The notes beneath the pieces are model-generated. The model made no database searches. It was not told the DNA's origin and saw only the letters and a list, made by a program, of their open reading frames with translations. 64,000 nt of DNA, from contig NZ_JALZWP010000005.1 in NCBI RefSeq assembly GCF_023336755.1, positions 1 through 64,000 on the forward strand, given 5' to 3'. Shown here piece by piece: positions 50,235 through 58,985 of the stretch. The position numbers were made by a program, and so were the translations under genes. The first letter of the stretch is position 1. Each line of letters starts with the position of its first letter. This DNA is from Roseinatronobacter domitianus (GTDB lineage Bacteria > Pseudomonadota > Alphaproteobacteria > Rhodobacterales > Rhodobacteraceae).

Positions 50235-52049
50235 TCAGCCCGCTTCGGCGCGTTCCGCAAGGGTCAGCCATTCTTCCTCTGCCGCAGCCAGAGAGGTCTG
50301 GCGCTGCGTCAATGCCTCGGTGGCTTTGCGGAATTTCACCGGCTCGCGGGTGAACAACTCGGCATCCGACAACAGCTCTTCCAGCTTGACGATCTCGGCC
50401 TCCAGCCGCGCAATCTCGGCAGGCAATTTCTCCAGCCGGTGCGATTCGGTAAAGGTTAGCGCCTTGGGTTTGGCGGATTTCGCCTCTTTCACCGGCTTGG
50501 CCTGCGCTTTGGGCATGGGCGCCGTGGCGGGGGCCGCCGTCTCGGAGCGTTGCGCCAGGTAATCCGACCAGCCACCGGCATAGGCCGTCACATGCCCCTC
50601 CCCTTCGAAGACCAACGTGGTGGTGGCAATCCGGTCAATGAAATCGCGGTCGTGGCTGACCAGCAGCACCGTGCCGTCAAAGCTGCCCAGCAGGTCTTGC
50701 AGCAGGTCCAGTGTTTCCACGTCCAGATCGTTGGTCGGCTCATCAAGCACCAGCAGGTTCGCCGGTTGCGCCATGATCCGCGCCAGCAGAAGCCGCGCCT
50801 TTTCACCACCCGACAACGAGCGCACCGGCGCGCGGGCCTGAGATTCGTCGAACAGGAATTCCTTCAGATAGCCAACCACATGCCGGGGCTGCCCGCGCAC
50901 CATGACCTGATCGGCCTGCCCCGACACCGCCATCAGCGGATCGCCCGTCAGGTTTTCCCACAGTGACGAATTCGGGTCGAGCTGCGCGCGGGTCTGGTCA
51001 AACACCGCCGTTTGCAGGTTGGTGCCAAGGCGGATCGCGCCTTGATCGGCCTGCTCCTGCCCGGTCATCAGGCGCAACAGCGTGGTCTTGCCCACGCCAT
51101 TGGGGCCGATCATGGCCACGCATTCGCCGCGCATTACCCGCAAAGAGAAATCTTGCAGGATGGTGCGGTCGCCGTAGGATTTGGACACGCTATCCAATTC
51201 CGCCACAAGCTTGCCAGATGGTGGCGCTGCGTCAAACGCCATCGCCGCCGTGCCCTGCCGCTTGATCTGGCCCGCGCGCTCGGCGCGCAGGTCAGCCAAC
51301 GCGCGCACCCGACCTTGATTGCGTTTGCGCCGCGCGGAAATACCTTCGACCGCCCAGCGCGCTTCGGCCTTGATCTTGCGGTTCAGCTTGTGGCGCGCAT
51401 CGTCCTCTTCGGCCCAGATCTTGTCGCGCCACTCCTCGAACCCGTCAAAGCCCGCTTCGCGGCGGCGCACTTGCCCGCGATCCACCCAGAGGGTCGCCCG
51501 TGTCAGCGCGCGCAAAAACGCGCGGTCATGGCTGATGAGCACGAAAGCCGCGCGAGTCTCGCGCAGGCGTTCTTCCAGCCAATGAATGGCGGTGATGTCC
51601 AGATGGTTCGTCGGCTCGTCCAGCAGCATCAAGTCGGGCGCTTCGGCCAGCAGCCGCGCAAGGGCCGCGCGGCGCCGCTCACCGCCAGAGGCTTTGGACG
51701 GCTCCAAGTCCGGGTCAAATTCCAGCCCTTCGGCGGCAATATCGACGCGCCATTGCTCGGACGGGTCCAGCGTTTGCATGGCGTAATCGCCCAAAGTGGC
51801 AAAACCCGCGAAATCCGGGTCCTGTTCCATATACCCGACCGACATGCCCGGCGGCAGGGTGCGGGTGCCGGAGTCGGGTTCCACAAGTCCGGCCATGATT
51901 TTCATCAAGGTCGACTTGCCAGACCCGTTGCGCCCCACAAGCGCCACGCGGTCGCCGGGTTGCACGTTCATATCCAGCCCGTCCAGCAGCGGGTTGCCGC
52001 CAAAGCCAAGGCCGATTCCAGAGAGTTGTAACAGGGGTGCTTGTGCCAT
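50235..52049 (-). CDS. uup: ABC-F family ATPase of the Uup type
   Basis: ABC-F proteins act on ribosomes and have no membrane domain. The 604-residue product has two ATPase domains. The first has GRNGSGKST near residue 38, ASGGERRRAALARLL, and the interdomain linker rich in Arg and Lys (ISARRKRNQGRVRAL). The second has GPNGVGKTT near 328 and LSGGEKARLLLARI. The C-terminal 70 residues form the coiled coil typical of Uup (LPAEIARLEAEIVKLEELL). The start at 52049 (MAQAPLLQL) fits relatives. Uup is linked to ribosome assembly and transposon excision in E. coli; its role here is inferred from the family. Confidence 0.92.
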   Translation of the reverse strand: MAQAPLLQLSGIGLGFGGNPLLDGLDMNVQPGDRVALVGRNGSGKSTLMKIMAGLVEPDSGTRTLPPGMSVGYMEQDPDFAGFATLGDYAMQTLDPSEQWRVDIAAEGLEFDPDLEPSKASGGERRRAALARLLAEAPDLMLLDEPTNHLDITAIHWLEERLRETRAAFVLISHDRAFLRALTRATLWVDRGQVRRREAGFDGFEEWRDKIWAEEDDARHKLNRKIKAEARWAVEGISARRKRNQGRVRALADLRAERAGQIKRQGTAAMAFDAAPPSGKLVAELDSVSKSYGDRTILQDFSLRVMRGECVAMIGPNGVGKTTLLRLMTGQEQADQGAIRLGTNLQTAVFDQTRAQLDPNSSLWENLTGDPLMAVSGQADQVMVRGQPRHVVGYLKEFLFDESQARAPVRSLSGGEKARLLLARIMAQPANLLVLDEPTNDLDVETLDLLQDLLGSFDGTVLLVSHDRDFIDRIATTTLVFEGEGHVTAYAGGWSDYLAQRSETAAPATAPMPKAQAKPVKEAKSAKPKALTFTESHRLEKLPAEIARLEAEIVKLEELLSDAELFTREPVKFRKATEALTQRQTSLAAAEEEWLTLAERAEAG

Positions 52050-52087
52050 GGGGCGCATATAGGCTGCGTTGGCGGGTGTTGAAAGCG

Positions 52088-53251
52088 TTAAAGCAGCAGA
52101 CCGGGCGTGTCGCCCATATCCAACCCCGGAAACACCAACTGGCCCAAATCCGATGCGCGCAGACTGAACATATCGCGCAAGGCCCAAGCCGCATAGGCGC
52201 GCACATCGCGCAGCGGCATCAGGTCGCGCCCGGCGTAAAGTTCTGCTTCCGACAGCCCCGGCCAGCCGCCGATCATGCGCCCGCCATTCAGCGCACCACC
52301 TGCAAGCAGCATGGCACCACCCGTGCCGTGATCGGTGCCACCGGTGCCGTTTTCGCGCGCGGTGCGTCCGAATTCGGTCATGGCCAGAACGGTCGTGCGC
52401 GCCCAGAGCGGGCCCAGTTCAGCGCGCAAGGTCAAAAGCGTCGTTTGCAGATTGCGCAACGCTGGGCGCAAACGGTTCTTTTGCGATTGATGCGTATCGA
52501 AGCCCGACAGCGACAGGCTGGCGATCCGTGTCTCGGCGCGCATCTGCTCGGCAAGATAGCGCGCCAGAACCTCTCCCGCCGGGCCGCGCGGGGCATCCGC
52601 CATGCCCGGCGCGCTGCCCATCTCCAGCGCGGTCAGCCCGGCTTCGGTGAAAAGCGGGTCTTGGATGAACAGGTAGTCCAGCAGCAGCCGGGCTTGCGGG
52701 CCAAGCTCCAGCTTGGTGCCGGGCTGCCAATGGGTGATTGGGGCCGCACCGTCAAGGATCAGCATACGCTCGCGCCCCAACGCGAAGGCCGTGCGCGCGG
52801 TGCTGCCCGGCATCAAGGTTAGCGCGCGGTTCAGCCAGCCGTCACGCGCCAAGGCCGCATCCCCTGCAATCCCGGCCTCCAGCAGGTCTTGCCCGTCGAA
52901 ATGGCTGCGCTTGTCGCGGTAGGGGGTCGAGGTTGCGGGCACGAAAGCCAACTCGCCTGACTGCCAAAGCGGTGCCAAGCCCGACAGTTCCGGGTGCAAC
53001 GCGAAGAACCCGTCGCCCAAAGGCGTCCCCCCCTCGGACAAGCTGGGGCGCAGCGCCGCGAAATGCGGGTCGCCCATTGGGCGCAGTGCGTCCAAACCGT
53101 CCAACGCGCCGCGCAGGATGATAACCACCAGCCGATTTTCGCCCGGTGCACTGGCCATGGCAATGGGCGTCATGAACGGGCTTGCGGCGGCAGAGCAACC
53201 AAGCGCAGCGGCACGGGTCAGAAAAGCGCGGCGGGTTGGGTCGTGGCGCAT
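52088..53251 (-). CDS. DUF1501 family protein with Tat signal
   Basis: The 387-residue product starts with a twin-arginine signal (DPTRRAFLTRAAALG, hydrophobic core, then SPFMTPIAMASA), so it is exported folded. The mature protein shows VIILRGALDGLDALRP, SGFDTHQSQ, TVLAMTEFGRTARENG and GTDHGTGGAMLLAGG, the pattern of DUF1501. That family resembles alkaline-phosphatase-like metal enzymes (conserved Asp, His). Two ATGs are adjacent (53254 and 53251); the AGAGG spacing favours the second. It forms a pair with the DUF1800 gene 12 bases upstream; the pair recurs in many bacteria and its function is unknown. Confidence 0.88.
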   Translation of the reverse strand: MRHDPTRRAFLTRAAALGCSAAASPFMTPIAMASAPGENRLVVIILRGALDGLDALRPMGDPHFAALRPSLSEGGTPLGDGFFALHPELSGLAPLWQSGELAFVPATSTPYRDKRSHFDGQDLLEAGIAGDAALARDGWLNRALTLMPGSTARTAFALGRERMLILDGAAPITHWQPGTKLELGPQARLLLDYLFIQDPLFTEAGLTALEMGSAPGMADAPRGPAGEVLARYLAEQMRAETRIASLSLSGFDTHQSQKNRLRPALRNLQTTLLTLRAELGPLWARTTVLAMTEFGRTARENGTGGTDHGTGGAMLLAGGALNGGRMIGGWPGLSEAELYAGRDLMPLRDVRAYAAWALRDMFSLRASDLGQLVFPGLDMGDTPGLLL

Positions 53252-53263
53252 CATAACCTCTTG

Positions 53264-54610
53264 TCAGCAGCGGTTAAAATCGGGCGAGGACAGAATAATC
53301 CCCACCCCCTGCCCGCGCGTTTCGGCCCCGCCTGCGGCGCGGGCAAGCTGGGGGCTGGCCATATCTCCCATGGCGCGGGTCACGAAATCACGCGGGTCGG
53401 GGGTTTGCGGCAAACGCTCCGCAAGCCCCATCGCCCAAGTGATCCGCGCGGCCATGGCCTGCGCCGTGATCCAAGCTCGCGCGCTATCATCATATCCGGC
53501 GGGGGACGGCACGAATTCCCACGCAGCCCCCATCGCCTGCAATGGGGCGCGCAGGTCGCGCCGGGTCTCACGGTCGGACAGCGCACCTATCTGGTCGGGT
53601 GTGACGCCGGTCGCGCGCAGGCTGGCGACCATCCAGTGCATCGGCGCGCGGGTCTTGCGCAACTCTGGCCCCCAAGCCGCCGGATGTTCCAGCATGGCCC
53701 GATAGAGCACGCGCAGATCGCCACCCGACGCCAGATAGCTTGCCTGCATATGCGCCACCAGTTGCGGGTCGGGGCTATCAGAAATGAAATACCGCGCCAG
53801 CTTTCCGGCCAGATGCGCCGCCGTCTCTGGCCGCAAGGCCAAGTCGTCAAGCGCATCAAAGACATGATGCTCCATCACCGGGCGGCCGCCATAGCGTTTG
53901 CCAAAAATCTCGATCAGGCCCGGCTCGGCAATGCGCGGGTCGAATTTATAGCCTTGGTCCAGATCGAAGGTCATGCCGGTCAAAAGCCGCGCCATCTGGG
54001 TTACATCGGCTTGGGAATAGCCCACGCCCAACGTGTGCAACTCCAGCAATTCGCGCGCAAGGTTCTCATTCACTCCCCGCCCGCTGCGCCGCCCCACAAG
54101 GCTGAACGGCCCAACAGAGACGTTCTGGTTCAGGTAGCCCTGCATCACGGGATGCGTGACCGCGGCACGCAACAGCGTGGCGAAGTTGCCCACGAGATGG
54201 GGGCGAAGGGCGTCTTCGATATATCCGGCGCGCGCGAAACGGAAATGGCCACCGCGGCTGTCAGCGGAAAAATGGTTAGCCCAGAAATCGGCCAGCCGTT
54301 CCCGGAACCCAATGGGCGCCGCAACCCCGCGCGCCACGGTGTTGCGCAGGTCTGACAGGCTGTCCTGCGCTTCGGCTTGATTGATCGCCTCGCGCTTGTC
54401 TTGGGTGTCGACCATGCTGCCCTCGCGCTGTGCCCGGCGCAACGCAGCCCGGCTTGCGGCGCGGTCAAGACGGGTCGCAAATGGCGTGATCGCGCCCGGC
54501 GGGTCGGCACGGTCCAGGTCGGCCATCAAGGCCGCGCCATCACCCCCCCGTCCCTCGGGGCGCAACCCAAGGCCGAAGCGGATCATTCCAAGGCTGGCCG
54601 GTCTACTCAT
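53264..54610 (-). CDS. DUF1800 family protein
   Basis: The 448-residue product shows the family segments RERLADFWANHFSAD near residue 110, MQGYLNQ, NENLARELLELHTLG near 190 and TDVxQxARxLTG, here ADVTQMARLLTG. The C-terminus ends in LSSPDFNRC. No clear signal peptide was seen, though an internal MSRPASLGMIRFGLGL is mildly hydrophobic. The start at 54610 follows GAGGG by five bases. DUF1800 and DUF1501 genes are usual partners. I can offer no function beyond that. Confidence 0.87.
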   Translation of the reverse strand: MSRPASLGMIRFGLGLRPEGRGGDGAALMADLDRADPPGAITPFATRLDRAASRAALRRAQREGSMVDTQDKREAINQAEAQDSLSDLRNTVARGVAAPIGFRERLADFWANHFSADSRGGHFRFARAGYIEDALRPHLVGNFATLLRAAVTHPVMQGYLNQNVSVGPFSLVGRRSGRGVNENLARELLELHTLGVGYSQADVTQMARLLTGMTFDLDQGYKFDPRIAEPGLIEIFGKRYGGRPVMEHHVFDALDDLALRPETAAHLAGKLARYFISDSPDPQLVAHMQASYLASGGDLRVLYRAMLEHPAAWGPELRKTRAPMHWMVASLRATGVTPDQIGALSDRETRRDLRAPLQAMGAAWEFVPSPAGYDDSARAWITAQAMAARITWAMGLAERLPQTPDPRDFVTRAMGDMASPQLARAAGGAETRGQGVGIILSSPDFNRC

Positions 54611-54674
54611 ACGCGCCCTCGTATCACGCATCCAAGGTGCGGCCACACGGCGCGGCTGTCAATTCACCTGTCGG

Positions 54675-55886
54675 TCAGGCCGCCCGGCGCAACACCATAA
54701 CAGCGTTCAGCCCGCCAAAGGCGAAAGCGTTGCTCATCACCGCATCAACCTTCGCCGCGCGCGCGGTGTTTGGCACCACGTCAAGCGGGCAATCGGGGTC
54801 GGCTTCGGTGAAATTGACGGTTGGCGCGATCACGCCCTCTTGCAGCGCCATCAGGCAGGCGAGCAGTTCCATAGCACTTGTCCCACCAATCAGGTGCCCA
54901 TGCATGGATTTCGTGGATGAAACCGGACAATTCGCCAGATGATCGACCATCACTTCGGCCAAGGCCTGCGCTTCGGTGCGGTCATTGGCCGCTGTTCCGG
55001 TGCCATGCGCGTTGACATAGCCGATAGCATCGGGGGACAGCCCGGCATCTGCCAAAGCCATCCGCATGGCGCGCACTGGCCCGTCACGGTCGGGCATGAC
55101 AATGTCGCTGGCATCGCAAGACATGCCAAAGCCCGCAACCTCTGCCAAGATCACCGCGCCACGGGCCAAAGCGCGCGCGCGTTCCTCGAACACGAAAACA
55201 GCGCCGCCCTCACCCTGCACCATACCAGACCGATCGCGTGAAAATGGGCGGCATGTGTCGCGGCTCATCACACGCAGACCTTCCCACGCCTTGATCCCGC
55301 CAAAACCCAGCATGGCTTCAGAGCCACCGGTCAGCATGACATCGGCCATACCAGCGCGAATCATCATCAACGCCTGCCCCATCGCATGGTTCGCCGAAGC
55401 GCAGGCGGTCGACGTGGTAAAGCCCGGCCCTTTCAGCCCGAATTCCATAGAGACATGCGACGCCGCAGCATTGTGCATCAGGCGCGGCACGACAAAGGGG
55501 TGCACCCGGTTCTTACCGTCCTCATAGACCGTGCGGTAATTGTCATCGACCGTCAGATTGCCGCCGCCCGCCGTGCCCAAGGCCACGCCCGCGCGCAGTT
55601 GCTCAGCATCGGACAGCTCCAGCCCGGCTTGCGCCACAGCCTGCCGCGCGCTTACAAGCGCAAATTGGGTAAAGCGGTCAAGCAACGGCAGTTGCGCGCG
55701 CGTAAAATGCGCAGTCGCATCGAAGCCCGAAACTTCTGCCCCGATTTTGACGGTCAGACGTTCGACATCACGACAGGTGAGTGCACCAATGGCAGAGCGG
55801 CCCGCCTGCATGGCCCGGAACGTGGCCGGCACATCAGCCCCAAGCGGGTTGATCGTTCCCGCCCCGGTGATAACAACCCGCCTCAT
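54675..55886 (-). CDS. beta-ketoacyl-ACP synthase, NodE/FabF-like
   Basis: The 403-residue condensing enzyme has the catalytic triad of FabF-type synthases: Cys162 (STACASANHA), His294 (NAHGTGT) and His331 (KSMHGHLIGG). Several segments resemble rhizobial NodE more than housekeeping FabF, for example IKAWEGLRVMSRDTCRPFS and EADPDCPLDVVPN. Its ATG overlaps the stop of an acyl carrier protein gene (ATGA), as nodF and nodE are paired. It probably elongates a special acyl chain on that carrier. Whether the product is a lipid A, ornithine lipid or capsule acyl group cannot be told. The housekeeping fabF is presumably elsewhere. Confidence 0.87.
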   Translation of the reverse strand: MRRVVITGAGTINPLGADVPATFRAMQAGRSAIGALTCRDVERLTVKIGAEVSGFDATAHFTRAQLPLLDRFTQFALVSARQAVAQAGLELSDAEQLRAGVALGTAGGGNLTVDDNYRTVYEDGKNRVHPFVVPRLMHNAAASHVSMEFGLKGPGFTTSTACASANHAMGQALMMIRAGMADVMLTGGSEAMLGFGGIKAWEGLRVMSRDTCRPFSRDRSGMVQGEGGAVFVFEERARALARGAVILAEVAGFGMSCDASDIVMPDRDGPVRAMRMALADAGLSPDAIGYVNAHGTGTAANDRTEAQALAEVMVDHLANCPVSSTKSMHGHLIGGTSAMELLACLMALQEGVIAPTVNFTEADPDCPLDVVPNTARAAKVDAVMSNAFAFGGLNAVMVLRRAA

Positions 55887-56170
55887 ACGGCCTGTTGCGA
55901 AATCAGGCCCTCGACCTGCCGGATGATCGCGCCCACCGACGAAATGTCGAAGCCGCTTTCATCGGGGTTGTTCGCATTGAATGGAACGGCGACATCAAAC
56001 GCTTCTTCAATCCCGAAGATGCATTCGATAAGCCCAAGGCTATCGAGATCCAGATCCTCGAGCGTCATATCCTCGCGCACATCAGCCACATCGACCAAGG
56101 CCTGTTCGGCGATGATCTGCTTGACGCGCAGTGCTATCACGTTTTCGTCCAACATGAAGTCCAGTCCCAT
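55883..56170 (-). CDS. acyl carrier protein, NodF-like
   Basis: The 95-residue acidic protein has the phosphopantetheine site LDSLGL with Ser44. The following helix (IECIFGIEEAFDVAVPF), the spacer with NANNPDES, and the end (DISSVGAIIRQVEGLIS) recall NodF and other specialised carriers more than the housekeeping AcpP. The start at 56170 follows CGGAG by seven bases; an internal ATG at 56155 is possible. It is coupled to the ketosynthase gene by ATGA. A longer frame to 56398 is not supported. Confidence 0.85.
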   Translation of the reverse strand: MGLDFMLDENVIALRVKQIIAEQALVDVADVREDMTLEDLDLDSLGLIECIFGIEEAFDVAVPFNANNPDESGFDISSVGAIIRQVEGLISQQAV

Positions 56171-56273
56171 CGGGCATCTCCGTGGCAAAAGGGATGCGCT
56201 CCGTATCAGTCTCGAATGTAACAGCTTCATGACACCGGACAACTCAAATCGGCGCCAGAAGCCTTTAACGCAA

Positions 56274-56326
56274 CATGCCCCGACCACAGGGCCGGGGGCA
56301 TGACGAACCGGTTTAAACGCCGGTTC
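56274..56326 (-). terminator. two hairpins behind ldtD
   Basis: GAACCGG/CCGGTTC (56305-56326, loop of eight), which includes the ldtD stop codon, and CATGCCCC/GGGGCATG (56274-56302) stand in tandem downstream of ldtD on the minus strand. They probably end or slow transcription before the acyl carrier protein gene. No T-run follows. Confidence 0.45.
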
Positions 56327-57917
56327 AGGTCGCGGGATTAACAGCCCCTTCCGCCACAAGCGCACGGAAAATGCGCTCATCCCGGCCGTAAATGTCATCG
56401 CGGAAATTCAACTCGCCGCGCACATTTGTGAACGCGGTGCGATAGACCAAATGCACCGGAACGGGATCATCCAGGTAAAGCCGGGTCTGCTGACCGGTAT
56501 TCAGGATGGAATGATACAATTCACGCGGGCTATCGCTTTGGCGCGACAACAACTCATAGGCGAAATCGCGCGGATCATCCAGCCGCACACAGCCAGAGGA
56601 ATGGGTCCGGTCAACCGTGTTGAACAGGTGTTGATCGGGCGTATCATGCAAGTAAATTGCATAGGGGTTGGGGAACATGAACTTCACCTCGCCCAGCGCA
56701 TTCGACGGCCCCGGAGGCTGGCGCACGTTGAACGGGAAGTTCCGTGGCGTGTAACGCGCGAAATTGACTGCACTGCGCGGCACCACACGCCCGCTTGCAT
56801 CAACGATCTGAAGGTGCTGCGCTCCGCCCGAGGCAAGCGCCCCCCAGTAGGAACGCGCCAGAATCGACCTTGGCAAGGTCCAGTCGGGGTTGATCTCGAG
56901 GTATTTCATCGTCTCAGAGAATTCCGGCGTCGGCTTGCCATCTGAACGCGCGCCGACAATGGCCTTGGTCTCGAATGTGACAATGTCGTTGTCGACAATG
57001 CGCGCATAAAAATCCGTCAGGTTGACCCAGACATGGCGCGACCCGCGCGGAATATTCATCCAGCGTTCACGCTCCATCGCCACGATGACAGAGCGCAACC
57101 GATCCTGCGGGGAAACGTTCAGCGCGCGGATGGTCGCTGGCCCGGCGATGCCGTCAGGTTCGATACCATGATTAACCTGAAACCGTTGAACCGCGGTTTG
57201 CAAGACGCCGTCATAGCTACCAAGCGCCGACCGTTCCAGGTATCCCATGGCAATCAGACGGTTCCGCAACGCGATGACAGCAGGCCCGGAGCTGCCTGGC
57301 GCGAATCGGACCTGCGGCACCGACGGCCCCCAACCACCCTGCGCAATCGCAACTTCCAGATCGCGCTTGGAGCGGAACAGCCGGGCATATTCCGGCGCAG
57401 ACGGTGCAAGATTGCGGATGAACGCGGCAGCAGGCGCCGTCGCGAGGCCAGTCATCAATTGCGCGACATCAGGGCGCGGCAGCACGCGAACGATGGCAGC
57501 ATCCACGCGCGATGGGTCCAGCACGCCGCTGTGCAGGTCCGTCGCAAATTGCACGAAGGTCTGCGACATGCGCGCTTCCAGCTTGCCACGGTCACGCTCG
57601 CTTTGCACAGTATCAAAGGCGTCCATCAAGCCCGGCACGTCATAGCGTTGCACCGGCAAACCATGTTCGGGCGCGCGGGTCAGGGCTGTCAGAAAGGCAG
57701 TGCGTCGTGCCGCGTCGTCCGCGCCAGTCCACAAATCGTCGTATTTGGCAGTCCGGTAAAATTCTGACAGACCGGGATTGCCCGATACGCCCTCGGCAAC
57801 GGCTTGTTGAAATGCGGGAAAATGTTGCGCGACCGCAGCGGTGCCCGACAGAAGAAACGCGGTGGCACCCACCGCCACGGCACGGGAAACCCCTAATGAC
57901 GCTTTGAAATTCAGCAT
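56325..57917 (-). CDS. ldtD: murein L,D-transpeptidase (LdtD/YcbB type)
   Basis: The enzyme forms 3-3 (mDAP-mDAP) cross-links in peptidoglycan. The 530-residue protein has a Sec signal (VAVGATAFLLSGTAAVAQ). A scaffold domain follows, then a peptidoglycan-binding module at about 210-267 (YDGVLQTAVQRFQVNHG, DGIAGPATIRAL). The YkuD catalytic domain has its active-site motif HSSGCVRL with Cys443. Length and order match E. coli YcbB. It is divergent from a MepK-like peptidase gene, which would cut the same bonds. Confidence 0.92.
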   Translation of the reverse strand: MLNFKASLGVSRAVAVGATAFLLSGTAAVAQHFPAFQQAVAEGVSGNPGLSEFYRTAKYDDLWTGADDAARRTAFLTALTRAPEHGLPVQRYDVPGLMDAFDTVQSERDRGKLEARMSQTFVQFATDLHSGVLDPSRVDAAIVRVLPRPDVAQLMTGLATAPAAAFIRNLAPSAPEYARLFRSKRDLEVAIAQGGWGPSVPQVRFAPGSSGPAVIALRNRLIAMGYLERSALGSYDGVLQTAVQRFQVNHGIEPDGIAGPATIRALNVSPQDRLRSVIVAMERERWMNIPRGSRHVWVNLTDFYARIVDNDIVTFETKAIVGARSDGKPTPEFSETMKYLEINPDWTLPRSILARSYWGALASGGAQHLQIVDASGRVVPRSAVNFARYTPRNFPFNVRQPPGPSNALGEVKFMFPNPYAIYLHDTPDQHLFNTVDRTHSSGCVRLDDPRDFAYELLSRQSDSPRELYHSILNTGQQTRLYLDDPVPVHLVYRTAFTNVRGELNFRDDIYGRDERIFRALVAEGAVNPAT

Positions 57918-57953
57918 GAAACTCTCCGAACACTGACCCCACCCAAGTTTGGC

Positions 57954-57982
57954 AAATTATTGCCGATCACGTCCAGTCACAA
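57954..57982 (-). promoter_or_regulatory. candidate ldtD promoter
   Basis: On the minus strand a -35 TTGTGA (57977-57982) is 17 bases from a -10 TAATTT (57954-57959). They lie about 40 bases before the ldtD start codon. Both boxes agree well with the consensus. Confidence 0.5.
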
Positions 57983-58156
57983 GGCTGCGAGACGGAAAAC
58001 GCCGCGAAACAGTGTTTTTTAAGAAACTTGATGCAAACTGGTTGCATGAGAGGTCAAAACCAGCCCCGACGGTCAGTCACATTTTTGGCGGATTTCTGCC
58101 CATCACCAGCATTCGCCCCGATTCTTTGCGCCGAATGTCTTGGTCGGGCAAATTAT

Positions 58157-58185
58157 TTGTGGCAAGCCCATAGTCAAACAAGATT
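58157..58185 (+). promoter_or_regulatory. candidate promoter of the MepK-like gene
   Basis: A -35 TTGTGG (58157-58162) and a -10 AAGATT (58180-58185) are 17 bases apart, about 60 bases before the start codon. The -10 is a moderate match only. Confidence 0.35.
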
Positions 58186-58248
58186 TGCAAGGGTCGTGGC
58201 GCGTTGCGTGCCTTTCGCCGCCCGACCCCGAAACCGAGGAGTGTCACC

Positions 58249-58818
58249 ATGACACATGCCACCGGCACCACCATGACCCGGCGCGCGCTTTTGGGGGCTT
58301 TTGCTGCCACGATGGTCGCCGCAGCCCCGCAATTTCCGGGTGCCACCGCCTATGCACGCGGGGCAGGCGACATCCGCAAGCTGCATTTCTACTCTGGCCG
58401 CACCGGCGAAAAGATCAACATCATCTATTGCATCGACGGAAAATACATTCCCGAAGCAATTGCAGAGATTAATCACTTCTTCCGCGACTGGCGGAATAAC
58501 AAGGTTCACAAAATAGACGAACGCACCGTCGACATTTTGGCAGCGGCACATAACCTGTTGGATGTGGACGAACCTTACATGTTGCTGTCCGGCTATCGGT
58601 CGCCTGAAACCAACGCCATGCTGCGCGCCAGGTCGCGCGGGGTCGCCCGCAATTCGCTGCACTTGAAAGGCCAGGCCGCAGATGTGCGGCTGCAATCGCG
58701 ATCCGTCAGCGAAATCGCCCGCGCCGCCGCAGCCTGCAAAGCAGGTGGCGTTGGGCGCTACTCCGGGTCCAACTTTGTGCATATGGATTGCGGCGTGGTC
58801 CGTAGCTGGGGCCGGTAA
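58249..58818 (+). CDS. mepK: MepK-like murein endopeptidase (DUF882, peptidase M15 type), Tat signal
   Basis: E. coli MepK (YcbK) cleaves the 3-3 cross-links made by L,D-transpeptidases. The 189-residue product has a twin-arginine signal (TMTRRALLGAFAATMVAAAP). The M15-type zinc ligands are His138 and Asp145 (SLHLKGQAADV) and His178 (FVHMDCG). YMLLSGYRSPETN near 110-122 is also family-typical. The start at 58249 follows GAGGAG. The gene is divergent from ldtD, the same partnership as ycbB-ycbK in E. coli although in different orientation. The symbol rests on these motifs and the context. Confidence 0.85.
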   Translation: MTHATGTTMTRRALLGAFAATMVAAAPQFPGATAYARGAGDIRKLHFYSGRTGEKINIIYCIDGKYIPEAIAEINHFFRDWRNNKVHKIDERTVDILAAAHNLLDVDEPYMLLSGYRSPETNAMLRARSRGVARNSLHLKGQAADVRLQSRSVSEIARAAAACKAGGVGRYSGSNFVHMDCGVVRSWGR

Positions 58819-58879
58819 ACACCCCCAGATCGCGTCTGGCTCCGTATTCGTGATTGGATCATAACGCAATTTTGCCGCA

Positions 58880-58945
58880 TTCTGTTGATAAAACAGAAAC
58901 AGTGTGGTGCTTCGGCATGATGACAGATCTTGTTCCTGTCATGCC
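58880..58945. repeat. two hairpins upstream of kpsT
   Basis: TTCTGTT/AACAGAA with loop GATAA (58880-58898) and GGCA..TGACAG/CTGTCA-TGCC with a three-base bulge and a nine-base loop (58914-58945) lie in the 167-base gap before kpsT. They may end the MepK-like transcript or form the kpsT leader. No T-run follows either one. Confidence 0.45.
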
Positions 58946-58985
58946 CGGCCCACAAGGCAGGTTGAACCCGGAGTGACATCGCGCA

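Larger units (their letters stand above)
57918..58248. other. 331-base divergent region between ldtD and the MepK-like gene
   Basis: No convincing gene lies here; small frames of 74 codons are open by chance and lack ribosome binding sites. The stretch holds one promoter candidate for each neighbour and an inverted repeat CTGGTT/AACCAG (about 58038-58063, loop of 14). It has a TTTTTTAAGAAA stretch near 58015 and is more AT-rich than its surroundings. Confidence 0.5.

Noticed and set aside
58028-58252. Small frames of 74 codons in the ldtD-mepK divergent region
   Set aside because: No ribosome binding sites, no recognisable features, and overlap with the promoter elements of the neighbours.
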